Shown here one piece after another: positions 37,601 to 41,167 of a stretch of 41,167 nucleotides of DNA. The position numbers and the translations under genes are program-made. The stretch is from an uncultured Methylococcaceae bacterium. Its GTDB lineage: Bacteria > Pseudomonadota > Gammaproteobacteria > Methylococcales > Methylomonadaceae. The stretch is from the NCBI GenBank assembly GCA_903944165.1, contig CAJAQT010000028.1:1-41167 (forward strand). The letters run 5' to 3'. Under the pieces are notes generated by a model. That model saw only the letters and a program-made list of their open reading frames with translations. It had not been told where the DNA came from and searched no databases. Every line of letters begins with the position of its first letter. Position 1 is the first letter of the stretch.

Positions 37601-39397
37601 TTAACTCCACACTAGGTTTGCAGCTAAAGGAGCGGTTGCTACACCTGTTAAGACAATAGACATATCCGTTATGCCATTGCCATCAGTATCAAGTTCTAAT
37701 AAGCCACTTGTCGTATCAAAGCGTTGTTCGCTATTACCGGCACCAGTAAAAGTAGTTACATAAGCACTTGGCGCTGTGCCACTTAGCAGACCTATAAAGA
37801 CTAATTTATCCAATACTGTAGCGGCACCTGTGATAGCGAAGTTAGTAATCGTGTCACGTGTTGTAGTGGTTGCGCCTGAATCGATAGTTTTAAAATAAGT
37901 AAAAGAGTCAGTTTTTGCTGTGCCAGTTAAGCTATCGCCGCCGCCATTGCCAGTAATCGTGACACCTGTAGTTGTATTGGTTGCCGTAATCGTATCGCTT
38001 GCTGATGAGCCATAAATGCTATCGGCACCACCGCCAGTAATGATGCTAACGGACGAGGCGGCTGTTAATGTAACCGTGTCAGCAAGCGTGGTCAGTGTTA
38101 AGCCATCAGCAATATTACTACTGCCAGCATTGTAATTAAAAGTGGCGGCCGCAGTTCCTGCTGAATTACCTTTAATAGTTAAGGTATCTGCAAAGCTAGA
38201 ACCAGTAATCAAATCAATACTGCCTGCATTTGTTGAGTAGGTTAACGTTGTGGGGGCGGTAAATTTTATGATGTCACTACCTGTAGAGCCATTAATGACA
38301 TCAACACCACCACTTGTTGTATAGTTAAAATTTGAAGCGGCTGTTAGGTTGATGGTATCTATGCCACTGGTACCCGTAAGGCTATCTATACCGCCCCCTG
38401 TTTTAAAGGCTATTGTTGGGGCAGTAGCGCTAACAAGGGTAATTGTATCGCTTGCTGAGGAGCCATAAATGCTATCGATGCCACCACCAGTAGTGATGTT
38501 AACTGACGATGCGGCCGTTAACGTAATCGTATCAGCAAGTGAGGTAAGGGTTAAGTTATCAGCGACATTACTACTGCCAGCATTGTAATTAAAAGTGGCT
38601 GCCGCAGTTCCTGCTGAATTACCTTTAATAGTTAAGGTATCAGCAAAGCTAGAACCAGTAATTAAATCAACACTACCTGAGTTAGTAGCATAAGTTAATG
38701 TGGTGGCTGAGCTCAATTTTATCGAGTCACTGCCAATAGAGCCATTGATGCTATCAGTGCTATTGCCGCCCGTTGCATAGCTAAAGTTTGATGCGGCGGT
38801 TAGGTTGATGGTATCTGCGCCACTGGTACCCGTAAGTCTATCGATACCGCCACCCGTTTTAAAGGCTAGTGTTGTTCCGGCGCCATTAATAGCAATAATA
38901 TCGTTACCGCTAGAGCCGTTTAAACTATCGGCAAGTACCGTTGGTATATACAGGATATTTGATGCTGCGCCTAAAGTGATCGTGTCAATTCCTGCACCGC
39001 CCGTTAGCGTGTCGACTGTTGTCAGGCTGCCACTAGAATATTTAACGTTAACAACATTGGAGTTAGCCGCTAAAGTATTGTTGAACGTAACGTTTTCAGC
39101 TAACGCAGAGCCTGTGAGTGTATCTACAAGTGTGCCCGCGTTTTGAGTATCTAAGGTAATTGTTGGATTACTAGGTAAGGTAACGCTATCAACAACGCTG
39201 GCACCGGGTAATAATTTAATAGTATCAGCCCCACTAGAGCCTTTGATATTGGCTACACCACCTAATGAAATCAAACCGCTAGCAGTCAGTAATTCAAAGG
39301 CATTGCTAGCTGCGTTGGTAAGGAGTGCGCTGCTAATAAATTGCGTGGTATCCATTACAAAAGTTTTACTGTTTTCTGTAAATTTAATTTTAGCCAT
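37601..39397 (-). CDS. Beta-strand repeat protein with type I secretion-like C-terminus
   Basis: 598 residues made of about 30-residue units of the form DxLTGSSxADTIxLTAASxxxYxTGGG, a calcium-binding-like beta-roll pattern rich in Thr, Ser, Gly, Ala and lacking cysteine. It has no N-terminal signal peptide (MAKIKFTENSKTFVMDTTQF). The C-terminal 120 residues carry RDTITNFAITG, DKLVFIG and then SEQRFDTTSGLLELDTDGNG before ITDMSIVLTG, the type I secretion target pattern (hemolysin-type/VC_A0849). Probably an extracellular adhesin, S-layer-like or matrix protein. The DNA contains a nearly exact 453-456 bp internal duplication (see repeat). Confidence 0.85.
   Translation of the reverse strand: MAKIKFTENSKTFVMDTTQFISSALLTNAASNAFELLTASGLISLGGVANIKGSSGADTIKLLPGASVVDSVTLPSNPTITLDTQNAGTLVDTLTGSALAENVTFNNTLAANSNVVNVKYSSGSLTTVDTLTGGAGIDTITLGAASNILYIPTVLADSLNGSSGNDIIAINGAGTTLAFKTGGGIDRLTGTSGADTINLTAASNFSYATGGNSTDSINGSIGSDSIKLSSATTLTYATNSGSVDLITGSSFADTLTIKGNSAGTAAATFNYNAGSSNVADNLTLTSLADTITLTAASSVNITTGGGIDSIYGSSASDTITLVSATAPTIAFKTGGGIDSLTGTSGIDTINLTAASNFNYTTSGGVDVINGSTGSDIIKFTAPTTLTYSTNAGSIDLITGSSFADTLTIKGNSAGTAAATFNYNAGSSNIADGLTLTTLADTVTLTAASSVSIITGGGADSIYGSSASDTITATNTTTGVTITGNGGGDSLTGTAKTDSFTYFKTIDSGATTTTRDTITNFAITGAATVLDKLVFIGLLSGTAPSAYVTTFTGAGNSEQRFDTTSGLLELDTDGNGITDMSIVLTGVATAPLAANLVWS
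37987..38895 (-). repeat. Two-copy tandem in-frame repeat within the repeat-protein gene
   Basis: Two adjacent copies, 37987-38439 and 38440-38895, align over their full length at an offset of 453 bases, changing to 456 after one 3-base indel. Blocks of more than 80 bases are nearly identical (for example 38116-38215 against 38569-38668). Each copy encodes about 151 residues, or five beta-roll units. It is coding sequence, not a CRISPR or satellite. Confidence 0.85.
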
Positions 39398-39766
39398 CTT
39401 CTTAAGTGTCCTCTGTGGATGAAAGAAATAGTAGTAAAAGTGTCGGTGATATTATTGATTAATATCGTTTTAGTAGGGGTACTGAAGGGTAGTCATGTTG
39501 CCTACCCTTTCATAACTTAAAAGACGTTGCACACGATGTGATTGCCTGAGATAGGCGTGGGCGTAAATGATGCAGATAAGCCCTGCGTGTGTATTAACTT
39601 ATTAACGACTGCCTAGTCTCGTCCTGATTTAATCAGTTAATCAATGTGATACGTTAAACTAAACAGTCTTAGTTGTCTGCCTGAATAAAAAAGCTTACCC
39701 CGCGTCTTTATTGCGCAGGGGTAAGCTTAGTTGCTGCTATCGTTGAATTATTTTATGCGTTAATTC
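39398..39766. other. Intergenic region between the repeat-protein gene and the pilin
   Basis: About 370 bases without a gene. It holds a hairpin (AAGGGTAG at 39485-39492, CTACCCTT at 39502-39509) in the upstream leader of the repeat-protein gene, and the pilin terminator at 39685-39728. The repeat-protein gene has GAGG and AAGAAG upstream of its ATG. Confidence 0.6.
39685..39728 (-). terminator. Intrinsic terminator of the pilin gene
   Basis: AAGCTTACCCC (39691-39701) and GGGGTAAGCTT (39718-39728) are an 11-bp perfect stem. On the minus strand the stem is followed by TTTTTATT. It lies 38 bp after the pilin stop. Confidence 0.92.
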
Positions 39767-40258
39767 TTAAGACCGGCAGTTAGCAGGAACGTATTTAGAA
39801 GGAATGGTTCCCGCAGTGCCAGTGCTACCAGCCGGAGGGGTGGCAGAGTTACATTCCCATGTGATTGAGCCACCTGTAGGAGGTGTACCCACAACTAATG
39901 CATTGCCGTTATCACGCGGGGCTAAAATTAGGGTGTTTTCACCAGCAGGCGCTACTTTTGTAGTGTATGAAATAGTGACTTGACCGGTGCTGTCATCAAT
40001 CGCAACGCTTTCAACATTGTCTGTTGCTGTAGGTGCTGTCCAACCTGATGAAAAAGCACTGCCATTGGTGGCGTTGTCAGTGACTGAAGCTTTGGCAGTG
40101 GTTGCAAGTGACAAGCCTTCGGTTACTTTTGCACGGACGATATAGTCTTGATACGCAGGAATAGCAATGGCTGCTAAGATGCCGATAATGGCAACAACGA
40201 TCATTAATTCAATTAAGGTGAAACCTTGTTGAGTTTTATTGGTTGGTTGATTATTCAT
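39767..40258 (-). CDS. Type IVa major pilin (PilA/PilE-like)
   Basis: 163 residues. Leader ends KTQQG with cleavage after Gly12, then [20 protein letters not shown], the conserved N-terminal helix with Glu5 of the mature protein (residue 17). [15 protein letters not shown] follows, and the C-terminal disulfide pair is Cys136 and Cys161. A normal globular domain is present with a Gly/Pro/Thr-rich region before the last Cys. It acts in twitching, attachment or DNA uptake. Single gene with a strong terminator; assembly genes are outside the window. Confidence 0.94.
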   Translation of the reverse strand: MNNQPTNKTQQGFTLIELMIVVAIIGILAAIAIPAYQDYIVRAKVTEGLSLATTAKASVTDNATNGSAFSSGWTAPTATDNVESVAIDDSTGQVTISYTTKVAPAGENTLILAPRDNGNALVVGTPPTGGSITWECNSATPPAGSTGTAGTIPSKYVPANCRS

Positions 40259-40443
40259 AGGGGATACCTTGAGTTGAAGGAAAAAACTTTTTTTAGTTTA
40301 GCAGAGATTAGCGTGTTCAAATGTTAAGATTAAGTTAATTTTTTCAAAGAGTAACATAGGTTTCTAAGTCATAAGAATGTCACTAAAACTTGTTAAACTT
40401 GTATATTCTATTAGGTAAACATTTTTCAATGAGAGATTTAATA

Positions 40444-41167
40444 ATGAACAAAAACAAATTAGTTAGTTGTGCAACCTTAGGTTTAATTGCTAGTTTAGCT
40501 ATTCCAGCCATGGCAACAGCAGCATCATTCAGTGTTGGTTTATGGGGTGACATGCCTTATGCAAAAAACAATGATGGCTTGAAAGGCGGCGAGAAAATGA
40601 CTCGTTTAGTTGAGAGCATGAATGCGTCTAAACTTGCTTTTACTGTGTTTGATGGCGATACCAAAGACGGAAGTTCTTTATGTACTGATGATGAATTAGG
40701 CGCTTCAACAATTACGTTATTCAATTCTGTTAAAGCACCAACAGTTTATGCAATAGGCGATAACGAGTGGACTGATTGTCATCGTACCAATAACGGTAGT
40801 TACAATCCGTTAGAGCGTCTTGATTATTTACGCCAAACTATGTTTGCTGATAACTTAAGTTTTGGTCAAAGCAAAATCAAATTAGATCGTCAAGGTCCTG
40901 CAAAAGGTCTTTATTCAGAAAACTCACGTTGGTTTAAAGGTAATGTTGGCTTTTTAACCTTAAACATTCCAGGCAGTAACAATAATAAAATTAATGAAGG
41001 TGAATGTTTAGGTTCAAAAACTTTACGTACTGATGCTGATTGTGCAGCTGCAAATACTGAATATGCAGCGCGTGATGCAGCAAATATAAGCTTCTTACGT
41101 GAAACTTTTGCTTTAGCTAAAGAACGTAAATCGCCAGGTTTGATGGTTGTGATTCAAGCTGATGTTA
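40444..41167 (+). CDS. Secreted metallophosphoesterase-like protein, N-terminal part only
   Basis: 241 complete codons open to the window end. A Sec signal (LVSCATLGLIASLAIPAMATA) is followed by SFSVGLWGDMPYAKNND, LAFTVFDGDTKDGSS and TVYAIGDNEWTDCHR, which resemble the D-x-H, GDxxD and GDNE/H motifs of calcineurin-like phosphoesterases. Asp36, Asp70/Asp72, Asp106, Asn107 and Glu108 are likely metal ligands; the usual His of the first motif is not seen. Later come HNRT-like and cysteine-containing segments. Product is a periplasmic or extracellular phosphatase by inference; the substrate is unknown. Confidence 0.7.
   Translation, partial: MNKNKLVSCATLGLIASLAIPAMATAASFSVGLWGDMPYAKNNDGLKGGEKMTRLVESMNASKLAFTVFDGDTKDGSSLCTDDELGASTITLFNSVKAPTVYAIGDNEWTDCHRTNNGSYNPLERLDYLRQTMFADNLSFGQSKIKLDRQGPAKGLYSENSRWFKGNVGFLTLNIPGSNNNKINEGECLGSKTLRTDADCAAANTEYAARDAANISFLRETFALAKERKSPGLMVVIQADV

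Noticed and set aside
37987-38895. CRISPR or satellite array
   Set aside because: The repeat is in frame with a protein and has no spacer structure.

Overview
The window reads as a piece of chromosome from a free-living gammaproteobacterium of moderate-to-low GC. The evidence is the gene content: an F-type ATP synthase operon running atpI-B-E-F-H-A-G-D-C followed by glmU, a YbiT-type ABC-F protein, Mpl, CysD/CysN, Psd, PpnP and a type IVa pilin, all closest in sequence feel to gammaproteobacterial proteins. A ba3-type oxidase, bacteriohemerythrin, heavy-metal RND efflux and a type I-secreted repeat protein fit a sediment or freshwater microaerophile, possibly Methylococcales or a sulfur-oxidising relative. 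That placement is inference only. No tRNA, rRNA, CRISPR array, insertion sequence or phage gene was seen.

Layout. 1-3945 (minus): heavy-metal efflux operon (two-TM accessory protein, outer-membrane factor, membrane-fusion protein, RND pump; the pump is cut by the window edge). 4176-8226 (minus): psd, nudF, ybiT, a NYN-domain nuclease-like gene and ppnP. 8280-12170 (plus): a GC-rich structured stretch, a good promoter, then a ba3-type cytochrome oxidase operon (47-residue membrane peptide, subunit II, subunit I, dihaem cytochrome c), followed by bacteriohemerythrin with its own promoter and a strong terminator. 12271-15990 (minus): a tightly overlapping three-gene operon of a membrane-anchored family-5 solute-binding lipoprotein, a DAO-type FAD oxidoreductase resembling the C-terminal half of MnmC, and a YtqB/MnmM-like tRNA methyltransferase. 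16254-25999: a CNNM/CorC-type transporter, small unknown genes, NDH-2, a YcxB-like protein, Mpl, CysD, CysN (with a C-terminal tail that looks like a decayed APS kinase), and a convergent DUF2797 gene. 26176-34461 (plus): atp operon, terminator, glmU. 34492-37203 (minus): polA. 37601-40258 (minus): a 598-residue repeat protein with a type I secretion-like C-terminus and a type IV pilin. 40444-end (plus): a secreted metallophosphoesterase-like protein, cut by the window edge.

How they work together. Respiration is well represented: NDH-2 feeds quinone, the ba3 oxidase takes electrons from cytochrome c, and the ATP synthase uses the gradient. CysDN starts sulfate assimilation, and Mpl and GlmU serve peptidoglycan recycling and precursor synthesis. 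The most unusual items are the oxidoreductase-methyltransferase pair, which looks like MnmC rebuilt from a related oxidase and an unrelated methyltransferase; the vestigial kinase tail on CysN; the solute-binding lipoprotein with an added C-terminal membrane helix; and the repeat protein carrying a roughly 453-bp in-frame internal duplication.
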